NCBI RefSeq assembly: GCF_000308835.1
Contig: NZ_BAGN01000122.1
Location: forward strand, 1-64,000
Length of the DNA stretch: 64,000 bases
Direction: 5' to 3'
DNA from: Nocardia vinacea NBRC 16497
GTDB lineage: Bacteria > Actinomycetota > Actinomycetes > Mycobacteriales > Mycobacteriaceae
Every line of letters begins with the position of its first letter. Position 1 is the first letter of the stretch. Below the pieces are notes generated by a model, which saw only the letters and a program-made list of their open reading frames with translations, was not told the origin of the DNA and ran no database searches. Position numbers and translations under genes: made by a program. Positions 35,897 to 43,466 of the stretch are shown in pieces.

Positions 35897-35909
35897 GGAA
35901 CACTGTTCC
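35897..35909. promoter_or_regulatory. Palindrome GGAACACTGTTCC
   Basis: This near-perfect 13-bp dyad (GGAAC, 3 bp, GTTCC) lies 49 bp before the DUF4242-like gene, where a repressor of the leftward operon would bind. The divergent IclR regulator is the obvious candidate. Confidence 0.45.
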
Positions 35910-35990
35910 GAATCATGCCATGGCGTGGGTCACGGATCAAGGCTCGTGTGCATGAGTTGCTTGATGCCCGGGATCCGGATTTCGAGCAGA

Positions 35991-36012
35991 TAACTTGATC
36001 GAATGCAAGTTA
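35991..36012. promoter_or_regulatory. Inverted repeat TAACTTG-N8-CAAGTTA
   Basis: This is a perfect 7-bp dyad in the same divergent gap, closer to the IclR gene. It may be a second operator for autoregulation. No other copy was found by eye. Confidence 0.45.
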
Positions 36013-36139
36013 GAGCGCTAACCTGTTCCGCAGAAAGGATCGCTAGCCCGTATCATGAGACTACGGTACCGGTTTGTTTATCGGTGTCGGCTAACGATTG
36101 GGGAAGGGCGGTGTGGTACGGGTGGGATACCGTATAGCG

Positions 36140-36976
36140 ATGGGTGTCGAGGGGATCGACGGTTTCGCCGACGAGGCGTTATCGAAGGTCAATAACAAGT
36201 CTGGTGATGAGGGGTCCGGGGAGCGTCCGTCCGGAATGATCGGCGCGGTCGACAATGTCCTGCGACTGCTGGCTCTGTTCAACGAGAGTCCGAAGATCCG
36301 AGTCAACGAGGCCAGCCGGGCGATGGGCTTGTCGCGTTCAACCGTGCATCGAATGCTGACGACGTTGAGCTATCACCAGTTCGTGGAACAGGATGAGTTC
36401 TCACGGGCCTATCAGCCGGGTCCGGCTCTCATCGACATCGGTTTGGCAGTGTTGCAGAACATCGAGATCCGGGTCGTCGCTCGCAACGCTCTACTGCGGT
36501 TACGTGACGAAATCGGCGAAACGGTCCATCTCGGCCTGCTGCGCGGTGCGGAGGTCGTGTTCATCGACAGTGTCGAAAGCCAGCAGACCGTACGCACCGG
36601 CAGCCGCATCGGTTGGACGCTGCCCTCGCATGCGACCGCAGCGGGCAAGGCCATGCTCGCCCAGTTGGACGACGCGGAGGTCGACAAGATCTATCCGGAC
36701 GAGGCGTTGGAGCCGGCGACAACGGCGACCTTGCAAAGCAAGTCCGTCCTACGCGAACAGCTCGAGGAGATCCGTCAGCGCGGCTATGCGGTCAATGACG
36801 GAGAGAGTGAACCCGATGTCGGCGCGGTGGCCGCCGCAGTGCGCGACCGCGACGGGCGGGTGCGAGGAGCCGTTTCAGTGACCGCACCACGCGCGCGGGC
36901 GAGCGCCGAATGGGAGCGAGCCGCGGGGGCGGCGGCAATACGCACGGCCAGCCAACTCGCGGCGAGTTTCGGCTGA
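36140..36976 (+). CDS. IclR-family regulator
   Basis: This 278-residue regulator has the HTH around residues 33-90 (GAVDNVLRLLALF, then MGLSRSTVHRMLTTL) and the IclR effector domain. The start is uncertain: ATG 36140, GTG 36113 (GGAAGGG upstream) and TTG 36098 are all in frame, and about 35 residues precede the HTH even from 36140. It is divergent from the TAXI operon and followed by a clear terminator, then by the cupin-pair operon. Confidence 0.83.
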   Translation: MGVEGIDGFADEALSKVNNKSGDEGSGERPSGMIGAVDNVLRLLALFNESPKIRVNEASRAMGLSRSTVHRMLTTLSYHQFVEQDEFSRAYQPGPALIDIGLAVLQNIEIRVVARNALLRLRDEIGETVHLGLLRGAEVVFIDSVESQQTVRTGSRIGWTLPSHATAAGKAMLAQLDDAEVDKIYPDEALEPATTATLQSKSVLREQLEEIRQRGYAVNDGESEPDVGAVAAAVRDRDGRVRGAVSVTAPRARASAEWERAAGAAAIRTASQLAASFG

Positions 36977-36992
36977 TCACACTGGTATTCGG

Positions 36993-37024
36993 ACACCCCG
37001 GGACGCGATTGCGTCTCGGGGTGT
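36993..37024 (+). terminator. Terminator after the IclR gene
   Basis: Bases 36993-37006 and 37011-37024 form a 14-bp stem with one G-T wobble and a GATT loop, 16 bp after the IclR stop. This separates the regulator from the downstream cupin operon. Confidence 0.8.
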
Positions 37025-37109
37025 TCTGCTTTCCGAAACTGTCTCGGAAGTTTCTTGCAAGGCATTGCGCTTCGCTGCTACAGTTGTTCCGTGATGTGGA
37101 TCACCGTCA

Positions 37110-37127
37110 CGTATGATGACACATACG
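37110..37127 (+). promoter_or_regulatory. Promoter-proximal dyad CGTATG-N6-CATACG
   Basis: This perfect 6-bp inverted repeat ends one base before the GGAGG ribosome site of the 36-codon ORF. A plausible promoter (TTGCAA, 18 bp, TACAGT) lies just upstream at about 37054-37083. The dyad could be an operator at the transcript start or a small hairpin at the ribosome site. Confidence 0.45.
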
Positions 37128-37136
37128 GAGGTGCTG

Positions 37137-37247
37137 ATGTCGATCACATCCCCGCATGGGTGTCCCAAGGCTGCCGGTTGGGTGGCCGATCATCGCCCGG
37201 GTGTCGATAACCCCGGGTTCGAACAGCATGAGGAGTCGAAACGATGA
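37137..37247 (+). CDS. 36-residue ORF coupled to the cupin pair
   Basis: ATG 37137 has a strong GGAGGTG six bases upstream, and the 36-codon frame ends in a TGA that overlaps the ATG of the next gene (ATGA). The peptide has one Cys-Pro (HGCPKAAG), then ADHRPGVDNPGFEQHE and basic ends. It is hydrophilic, with no signal or membrane segment. The overlap implies translational coupling to the first cupin subunit. It may be a leader peptide or a genuine small component. I recognise no family. Confidence 0.55.
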   Translation: MSITSPHGCPKAAGWVADHRPGVDNPGFEQHEESKR

Positions 37248-37984
37248 CTGAAGTTGCCGAGGCGGTGAGTATTCCGGAGTTGGGTGCGACTCGGCGCATC
37301 CCCGGACCCACCGGCAAGAAGGAGCCGCTCAAGGTCAGTGTCTACGAGCGTATGGCCAAAGCCGCCGCCCAACTGATGCCGCTGTTCCCGTACGACGATG
37401 CCGGATCGATCGTGCCGTGCGGCGCGGTCATGTGGGGCGGTCCGGACAAGGATCACGGCCACTTCTTCCACGCCAACACGGTCTCGGAGGTCGCGGTTAC
37501 GTTCGGGTCGAACGAGGCGATGCTCGAGAGCGGTTCCATCATGGCAACTCAGAAGTTCCACGGGGTCAACTCGTTCTTGCGGGACGAGAAGAACCCGGAA
37601 GCGTTCGTCCTCGTCACCGTCACCCAGCTGCAGTCGACGGAAGCCGGGCAGGAGGAGGCGATGGTGGCCAAATGTCAGAAGTGCAAGAAGGAGATCGTGC
37701 GGCACGCCTACTCTGCCGCCCCGGAGGGGGCGCCAGACTTCGATCCGGAGCAGTTCGGCGGCCGGAAAGATGATGCGGTCCGGCAGTTTTCGACGATGGT
37801 CGGTTCGGCGGAGTTCGCCGATATCCGCAACTCCGATGCGGGGCGGACCTGCCAGAACTGTGGTCACGTCAGTACGCCACACAACACCGAGGCCTGGCGG
37901 TGGGCGAACATGGTCGCCCAGACCCGGGTGGCCAACGCCGCTCACCGTGCACTCGCCGATGCCGCGAAGGAGGCGAAGCTCTGA
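37244..37984 (+). CDS. 3-Hydroxyanthranilate-dioxygenase-like cupin, subunit A
   Basis: This 246-residue cupin has the motif His71-x-His73-x2-His76-x5-Glu82 (HGHFFHANTVSE), where His76 and Glu82 align with two iron ligands of 3-hydroxyanthranilate 3,4-dioxygenase. Two CxxC knuckles follow (Cys144/147 and Cys203/206), a rubredoxin-like metal site also seen in that family. The second cupin motif is hard to find. The partner gene starts one base before its stop ends (TGATG). The two probably form a hetero-oligomeric ring-cleaving dioxygenase; the substrate is unknown. Confidence 0.65.
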   Translation: MTEVAEAVSIPELGATRRIPGPTGKKEPLKVSVYERMAKAAAQLMPLFPYDDAGSIVPCGAVMWGGPDKDHGHFFHANTVSEVAVTFGSNEAMLESGSIMATQKFHGVNSFLRDEKNPEAFVLVTVTQLQSTEAGQEEAMVAKCQKCKKEIVRHAYSAAPEGAPDFDPEQFGGRKDDAVRQFSTMVGSAEFADIRNSDAGRTCQNCGHVSTPHNTEAWRWANMVAQTRVANAAHRALADAAKEAKL

Positions 37985-38559
37985 TGGGACGCCGTCGTAT
38001 GCTCTCGGCATTCAAGGCCGCAGCAGAGGTTGGGAACTATGCCGATGTCGCGGTGCTGCCACTCGATGTGGATCCTCAGGTCGCATTGTCGCGAAACTGG
38101 CTGAAGCAACCGTTCTTCCACCTATACGAACACGACACAGTGATCGCGCAGATGTCGGGCAGTTCGGTCGTGCGGATGCACGACAGCTCCGTCAACTACT
38201 TCACCCTCACCACCGGTGACAACGTCTACGTGCCCGCCGGAACGCCGCACCGAATCGAGCCGATCGAGGAAGGCGTGATGTTGACCTATGTTCCGCTCGG
38301 GCTCGGGCTCGAGGGGGCCGCTTGGTTCTGCGAGAAGTGCGGCGCCGAGCTGCACCGGCTGGAGTGGGTGCACGACAACGACGCCGAAGCCGTCCGCGTC
38401 TACGCGACGGCCTGCGCGCGATTCAACTCCGATACCGAGGCGCGCACCTGCCGCGAATGCGGCACTGTGGCCGAGGAGATTGATCTCGAGGCGCTCGGAT
38501 GGGAAGAGTTCATCGTGCCGTCGGCCAAAAATCTGGCCGAATCCGGAGCCCATTCATAA
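37984..38559 (+). CDS. 3-Hydroxyanthranilate-dioxygenase-like cupin, subunit B
   Basis: This 191-residue cupin, close to the usual 3-HAO length, has His46 and His50 in FFHLYEHDT and a well-formed second motif with His89 (VPAGTPHRIE). CxxC pairs at 116/119 and 156/159 form the rubredoxin-like C-terminal site. It lacks the H-x5-E spacing that subunit A keeps, so A and B may divide the roles. It ends 26 bp before the convergent GntR gene. Confidence 0.7.
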   Translation: MGRRRMLSAFKAAAEVGNYADVAVLPLDVDPQVALSRNWLKQPFFHLYEHDTVIAQMSGSSVVRMHDSSVNYFTLTTGDNVYVPAGTPHRIEPIEEGVMLTYVPLGLGLEGAAWFCEKCGAELHRLEWVHDNDAEAVRVYATACARFNSDTEARTCRECGTVAEEIDLEALGWEEFIVPSAKNLAESGAHS

Positions 38560-38585
38560 CGAAAAGGCTGCTCTAAGTGCCGGAT

Positions 38586-39344
38586 TCACTTCGGCAGGCC
38601 CGGCTGCGGCGCGGCGGTGCGATGCTGATCGATCAGCTGCCTCGCCCGCAATCGGTCCCCACTGGCGAGCGCATCCACCAACTCCTCGTGCAACCGCAGT
38701 CGTTCGGCGATATATGTGGGCAGGGACTGTGCGGTCGTCGGCAGCACCGACACGGTGTGTGACTCGATGACATCGAGCAGGGACAGATATATCGAGCGCA
38801 TGAGCGTATGCGGGCTGACGCGCGCGATCGCCGCATGCAAGGCCCAGTTGGCGCGTACGAAGTCGATAGCTCGATTGTCGATGACGGCTTGGCGCATTTT
38901 CGAAAGGATGGCGCGCATGCTCGCGATGTCTCTAGCCGAGCAATATTCCAGGGCATCGTCGATCAGCAGCGGGTCCAATGCGTCGCGGATGCGCACCGCG
39001 TCGGCCACATCTGCCTCTGCGGCATCCAATGACAAGAGCGAATTTCCGAGCCTTACAAGAGGATTCGGCTTCGCCGCGAATACCCCGCCGCCCGGCCCAG
39101 AGCGGACGGTGATCACTCCGCGCGCCTGCAGGATACGCAGCGCCTCGTTGAAGGTGCTCTTGGCGACCCCGCACCGCTGTTGCAGCTCCACCTTCGTGCC
39201 CAGATGTGCACCGGCCGAAGCGTTTTCAGCCAACTCGGCGATGACTTCGGTGGCTCGTTCGGTGCGGCTGCCCCGCCCGCCCTTGGTCATCTGCTCGGCT
39301 AGGTCGGTCACTGCGCCCTGCTTCCTGTCGCGCGGCTTCGGCAT
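38586..39344 (-). CDS. GntR-family regulator (FadR/FCD type)
   Basis: In this 252-residue protein, residues 28-95 form the winged HTH (GTKVELQQRCGVAKSTFNEALR region) and residues 105-240 the all-helical FCD effector domain with His/Asp metal-site candidates (VRANWALHAAIA, RLHEELVDAL). ATG 39344 follows GGTGAG. It is divergent from the second FAD-monooxygenase operon, and the 28-bp dyad in the shared promoter is its likely operator. Confidence 0.85.
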   Translation of the reverse strand: MPKPRDRKQGAVTDLAEQMTKGGRGSRTERATEVIAELAENASAGAHLGTKVELQQRCGVAKSTFNEALRILQARGVITVRSGPGGGVFAAKPNPLVRLGNSLLSLDAAEADVADAVRIRDALDPLLIDDALEYCSARDIASMRAILSKMRQAVIDNRAIDFVRANWALHAAIARVSPHTLMRSIYLSLLDVIESHTVSVLPTTAQSLPTYIAERLRLHEELVDALASGDRLRARQLIDQHRTAAPQPGLPK

Positions 39345-39381
39345 CTCACCGAATCAAACGTAATCAATTCCCCCCGATGGC

Positions 39382-39438
39382 TTGACAAAACGTACCAGCC
39401 CAGCGATTCTAGCCCTATTAATCATGCTCAATAGGGCT
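39382..39438 (+). promoter_or_regulatory. Promoter TTGACA-N17-GATTCT with GntR-like operator
   Basis: A consensus -35 (39382-39387) and -10-like GATTCT (39405-39410) are followed directly by the dyad AGCCCTATT-N10-AATAGGGCT (39411-39438). The operator would cover the transcription start of the monooxygenase operon, the standard position for GntR/FadR repression. Confidence 0.65.
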
Positions 39439-39477
39439 GAATTATTGACTATCGGGTATCTCCCGTAGCGAGGATCC

Positions 39478-41094
39478 ATGCAGAACTCACATCACGACGT
39501 GGTGATTGTCGGTGCCGGCCCAGTCGGTTTGGCGACTGCGCGCATGCTCGGGCAGAAGGGGCACGACGTGGTCGTGGTCGAGCGCTGGCCCGAGCCATAT
39601 CCGCTACCCCGCGCGGTGCATTTCGACGATGAGATCGGCCGGGTGTTCCAGTCGATGGAACTCACCGAGGAGATCAAAGCCGTCACCGAACCCGTGCCGG
39701 ACTTCTATGAGTGGCGCAACGCCGCAGGTGAGGCGTTGCTGCGCATCGACTGGTCGGGAACAGGTCCGAATGGATGGCCGACGGCGAACTTCTTTTCGCA
39801 GCCACAGCTGGAGCAGGTACTGGCCAGCGCCCTCGATTCCATGTCGAGCGTCGCGTTGGTGCGGGGTGCGGACGTCATCGACATCGAGGAGCACGCGGAT
39901 CATGTCGTGGTATCGGCTTGCGATACCGAAGTTGTGAAGCCAGGCGAAATCGCCGCGACTACTCAGGTCAGCCGGACCTTCACCGCGCGGTACGTGATCG
40001 GCTGCGACGGGGCCAACAGCTTCGTGCGCAGTCGAATGGGTGTCGAGATGGAAGACCAGGGGTTCTTCTTCGATTGGCTGATCGTGGACACCATCCCCGT
40101 CGACCGCGTGGCGTGGTCGCCGATGAATTGGCAGCTCTGCGATCCCGTTCGGCCGACCACCATCGTGTCCGGCGGCCCCACACGGCGTCGCTGGGAGTTC
40201 ATGCGCCTGCCCGGTGAAGATCCCGTCGCACTCGGTACGACCGAGACCGCGTGGAAGCTGCTCGGCGCGTGGGGAAGAACTCCGGAAAACACGCGTCTGG
40301 AACGACATGCTATGTACACCTTCGCCGCCCGCTGGGCCGACAAGTGGAGCCGTGGCCGACTCGCGATCGCAGGGGACGCTGCCCATCAGATGCCTCCCTT
40401 CGCAGGACAGGGCATGTGCTCGGGTCTGCGGGATGCGGCGAACCTGACATGGAAGCTGGATCGGGTCCTGCGTGGCGTCTCCGAACCCGCGTTGCTCGAG
40501 ACCTATACCAGTGAGCGCAGCCTGCACCTACAGCACGCGATCGCGATGTCTGTGGAGTTGGGAAAGGTGATCTGCGTGCTCGACCCGGAGCAGGCGGCAC
40601 AGCGGGATGAGCGCATGATCGCCGGTGGTGCCGATCCGGCGAAGGTGCTTCCGGTGACCGCCCGCCCTGTCCTGGGGAGTGGAGTCGTGCTGGCCGGATG
40701 CGACCTGGGCGGCACCCTTGCCCCGCAGTTCGCCGTCGAGGTCGAGCGCTCGCCGCAACTGCTCGACACCGCGACGGGGAGCGGCGCAGTGCTGTTGTTG
40801 GCTTCCGACCAGCCTGCCGAGCAGGTGCTGGATGCCTTGGCGCGGCAGTCCCTCGCGGGAATTGATATCACCGTGAAGTCGATTGCCGCCACCGGTGACC
40901 CCGACCTGCGCGACTTCACCGGAGAGTGGACTCGCTGGTTCGAAACCAATTCGGTTGCCGCGGTGCTGATCCGGCCCGACCACTACATCTATGGTGCTGC
41001 GCCGCAGGTGAATGAGGCCGCCGCACTCGTCGACGAGTACGCGTCCTGCCTGCGGGCCGACACAGCGGCAGTGCCTGCTACAGGTGCTGCCTGA
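39478..41094 (+). CDS. FAD-dependent aromatic monooxygenase (MhpA-like, second copy)
   Basis: This 538-residue class A flavoprotein hydroxylase has FAD motif VGAGPVGLATARML near 11, DG motif CDGANSFVRSRMG near 178, GD motif IAGDAAHQMPPFAGQG near 298, and a thioredoxin-like C-terminal domain ending with LIRPDHYIYGAA. It is a distant paralogue of the gene at 13944. MhpA-type enzymes hydroxylate 3-hydroxyphenylpropionate-like acids. ATG 39478 follows GAGGATCC. It is first in an operon with FAH, VOC, DABB and FAH genes. Confidence 0.88.
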   Translation: MQNSHHDVVIVGAGPVGLATARMLGQKGHDVVVVERWPEPYPLPRAVHFDDEIGRVFQSMELTEEIKAVTEPVPDFYEWRNAAGEALLRIDWSGTGPNGWPTANFFSQPQLEQVLASALDSMSSVALVRGADVIDIEEHADHVVVSACDTEVVKPGEIAATTQVSRTFTARYVIGCDGANSFVRSRMGVEMEDQGFFFDWLIVDTIPVDRVAWSPMNWQLCDPVRPTTIVSGGPTRRRWEFMRLPGEDPVALGTTETAWKLLGAWGRTPENTRLERHAMYTFAARWADKWSRGRLAIAGDAAHQMPPFAGQGMCSGLRDAANLTWKLDRVLRGVSEPALLETYTSERSLHLQHAIAMSVELGKVICVLDPEQAAQRDERMIAGGADPAKVLPVTARPVLGSGVVLAGCDLGGTLAPQFAVEVERSPQLLDTATGSGAVLLLASDQPAEQVLDALARQSLAGIDITVKSIAATGDPDLRDFTGEWTRWFETNSVAAVLIRPDHYIYGAAPQVNEAAALVDEYASCLRADTAAVPATGAA

Positions 41095-41133
41095 ATTCCA
41101 ACTCGACCAATTACTTCAAGGAGAACTCACTTC

Positions 41134-42006
41134 ATGCGTATTGCGAATCTAGAGGGCCGCGCGGTCTTTGTTTTCGGTAGCGACGCGGCCGAACAGGCCG
41201 CGCCGGTCGCGGCCGTGTCCGACGGGCGCTTCGGTCCCGACCTCGCCCAGGTCTATGCCAAGTGGGGCGAGTTCAAGGACTGGGCGACCACACTTTCGGC
41301 GGATGCGTTACAAGCCCATGCCTTCGGCCTGGATCGGGCTCTGCTCGGCGCCCCTTCGCCGACACCGCGCCAGGTGTTCGCGGTCGGCCTGAACTACCAC
41401 GCGCACGCAGCCGAATCCGGATTCGAGTCGCCCGAACATCTTCCACCGGTCTTCACAAAGTACGTATCCAGCTTCACCGGCCCGGATACCACTGTTGTGT
41501 TGCCCGCGGGTGGCAACGTCGACTGGGAAGTCGAGCTTGTCGTAATCATCGGGAGGGAGCTGCACCGCGTCGAACCCGGTGATGTCTGGACGTCTGTGGC
41601 GGGCCTCACTGTTGGACAGGACATCTCGGAGCGGGTATCGCAGCTGCGTGGTCCTGCACCACAATTCGGCCTTGGCAAGTCTTTCCCAGGCTTCTCCCCG
41701 CAGGGGCCCTGGCTGGTCACACCGGACGAGCTCGCGAATCGGGACGATCTCACGCTGGGGTGCTCGATCGACGGCGAAGACGTCCAGAAGGGCCGTACCC
41801 GCGATCTCATCTTCCCCGTGCCGCAGTTGATTTCGGGTCTATCGCAGATGGTGACGCTCTACCCGGGCGACGTCGTCTTCACCGGAACCCCAGCCGGCGT
41901 CGGTGTTGGGCGGGATCCCCAGCGGTTCCTGCAGCCCGGCGAGAGCCTCAGCACCTGGATCGAGGGCATCGGCACGTTGCACCAGAAGTTCGTCGCTGCG
42001 GAGTAA
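41134..42006 (+). CDS. FAH-fold hydrolase
   Basis: This 290-residue FAH-family enzyme has PRQVFAVGLNYHAHA, the metal region WEVELVVIIGR, and the GTPAGVG loop near 255. The loop after the metal site differs from the other copies (ISERVSQLRGP instead of MRDxQY), suggesting a different substrate. It probably acts on the ring-fission product of the downstream VOC enzyme. AAGGAG precedes ATG 41134. Confidence 0.87.
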   Translation: MRIANLEGRAVFVFGSDAAEQAAPVAAVSDGRFGPDLAQVYAKWGEFKDWATTLSADALQAHAFGLDRALLGAPSPTPRQVFAVGLNYHAHAAESGFESPEHLPPVFTKYVSSFTGPDTTVVLPAGGNVDWEVELVVIIGRELHRVEPGDVWTSVAGLTVGQDISERVSQLRGPAPQFGLGKSFPGFSPQGPWLVTPDELANRDDLTLGCSIDGEDVQKGRTRDLIFPVPQLISGLSQMVTLYPGDVVFTGTPAGVGVGRDPQRFLQPGESLSTWIEGIGTLHQKFVAAE

Positions 42007-42016
42007 GGACGCAATC

Positions 42017-42943
42017 ATGGCACTGCACGGCCTTGGCAAACTCACCATCGGTGTACCGAACCTGGAAGAAAACATCGGCTACTACACCGAGTTCGGACTC
42101 GAACACCTCGGTGGGGGCCGATTCGCCACCGTCAACGGCGGCGAACAACTCGAACTCGTCCACGCCCCGCTGCGACGATTGATGGAGTTGTCGATCGCCG
42201 CCGACGATGCGGACGACATCGGTTCCGTCGCAAGCAAACTCACCGCCCTGGGCGTTGCGATCCGGCAGGAAACGGATTCGGTGCAGACCGTCGAACCGGT
42301 CACGGGAACCGTCGTGCGGGTCGCGGTCCGGCCACGGATCGTTGTCGAACCGCCGGTGTCGCCCACGCCCTACAACGGGCCCGGGCGCATCGACCGGTGG
42401 GGAAGAGCTCCGTTCATCTCTCGCACTGAACGAGTGCGGCCGCGCAAGCTCGGTCATTGCGTCATCGGTAGCACTGATCTCGAGACCACGATGCGGTTCT
42501 TCCGCGACGGTCTCGGATTCAAGGTCAGCGATTACATGGGTGACAAGGCTGCGTTCATGCGGTGTTCCATCGAGCACCACAATGTCCTGGTGATGGCCGC
42601 TCCGGTCAACTTCATGCACCACACCAGCTGGCAGGTTGATGACATCGACGAGGTCGGCCGCGGTGCTTTCGATATGCTCGAAGATCATCCGGAGCGCCAC
42701 ATCTGGGGCCTCGGGCGGCACTACGCCGGGGCGAACTTCTTCTGGTATCTGAAGGATCCTGCTGGCAACTTCTCCGAGTACTACTCCGACATGGACACCG
42801 TCCCAGAGGACGAACTGTGGAGCCCGAAGGTGCTGGAGGGGCTGCAGGGCCTCTATGCGTGGGGTCCACCCCCGCCGCCCTCGTTCCTGCAGCCCGATGA
42901 CCTCGCGGCGCTGATGACCGGCGCCCACTCGACCAAGGGATGA
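42017..42943 (+). CDS. Extradiol dioxygenase (VOC, type I)
   Basis: This 308-residue protein consists of two VOC modules. The C-terminal module carries His147 (GHCVIGSTD), His201/202 (FMHHTSWQ) and Glu254 (NFSEYYSD), a complete extradiol Fe(II) triad. The N-terminal module is degenerate, as in 2,3-dihydroxybiphenyl-type enzymes. It should cleave the catechol made by the monooxygenase upstream. It starts 10 bp after the FAH stop, in frame with a longer spurious upstream extension. Confidence 0.88.
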   Translation: MALHGLGKLTIGVPNLEENIGYYTEFGLEHLGGGRFATVNGGEQLELVHAPLRRLMELSIAADDADDIGSVASKLTALGVAIRQETDSVQTVEPVTGTVVRVAVRPRIVVEPPVSPTPYNGPGRIDRWGRAPFISRTERVRPRKLGHCVIGSTDLETTMRFFRDGLGFKVSDYMGDKAAFMRCSIEHHNVLVMAAPVNFMHHTSWQVDDIDEVGRGAFDMLEDHPERHIWGLGRHYAGANFFWYLKDPAGNFSEYYSDMDTVPEDELWSPKVLEGLQGLYAWGPPPPPSFLQPDDLAALMTGAHSTKG

Positions 42944-42947
42944 ACCG

Positions 42948-43253
42948 ATGCGGCTTGCGCACATTGTGGCTTTCGGCTTCAGCGACGATCTTCCGGCTGA
43001 GATCCTGACTGCACTCGAGGACGGTCTGAATGCCCTGTCGTCGTCGCTGCGCGGCATTGTGTCGTATCGGCACGGTCGCGATCTCGGCCTGCGGCCCGGC
43101 AATGTGTCCTACGCTGTCAGCGCCGTATTCGACAGCGAACAGTCACTGTTCGCGTATCTGGAACATCCCGATCACCTGAGCCTGGTGGAACGAATCCGTC
43201 CATTCGTCAGCTCACGTTCCGCAGTGCAGTTCGAGCTGGCCACTGCCACCTGA
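42948..43253 (+). CDS. Stress-response A/B barrel (Dabb) protein
   Basis: This 101-residue single DABB domain has LAHIVAFGF at the start, SSSLRGIVSYRHGRDLG in the middle and YLEHPDHLSLVERIRPF near the end. Such proteins occur in aromatic operons, sometimes as cyclases or as binding partners. It sits 4 bp after the dioxygenase stop. Its chemistry is unknown. Confidence 0.75.
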   Translation: MRLAHIVAFGFSDDLPAEILTALEDGLNALSSSLRGIVSYRHGRDLGLRPGNVSYAVSAVFDSEQSLFAYLEHPDHLSLVERIRPFVSSRSAVQFELATAT

Positions 43254-43389
43254 TCACTGAATAGGACTGGGGAGTCCAGCTTTCCACTGCCGTGCACGAA
43301 GCGGGCTACGGATCTACTTTGCTGTTGTCGGGGCACCCGCACCCTTCCCAGACGGCAGCGTTGGGCCCGGAGCTCTATCGCCCCCGGGC

Positions 43390-43431
43390 GCGGGGCTCGT
43401 CGAGAACGCGATCCGACTCGGCGAGCCCCGC
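43390..43431 (+). terminator. Strong hairpin within the operon
   Basis: The stem GCGGGGCTCG...CGAGCCCCGC (43390-43399 and 43422-43431) extends inward to about 15 bp with one wobble and a 12-nt loop. It lies 137 bp after the Dabb gene and 36 bp before the next FAH gene. It may end the first transcript or attenuate transcription into the FAH-P450 part. No clear U-run follows. Confidence 0.6.
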
Positions 43432-43466
43432 ATTCACATTTGTTCCTGGTCAGGAGAGATCGCAAT

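Noticed and set aside
41948..43102. 384-codon reverse frame over the second VOC gene
   Set aside because: It is antisense to the extradiol dioxygenase with its complete metal triad; no independent support.
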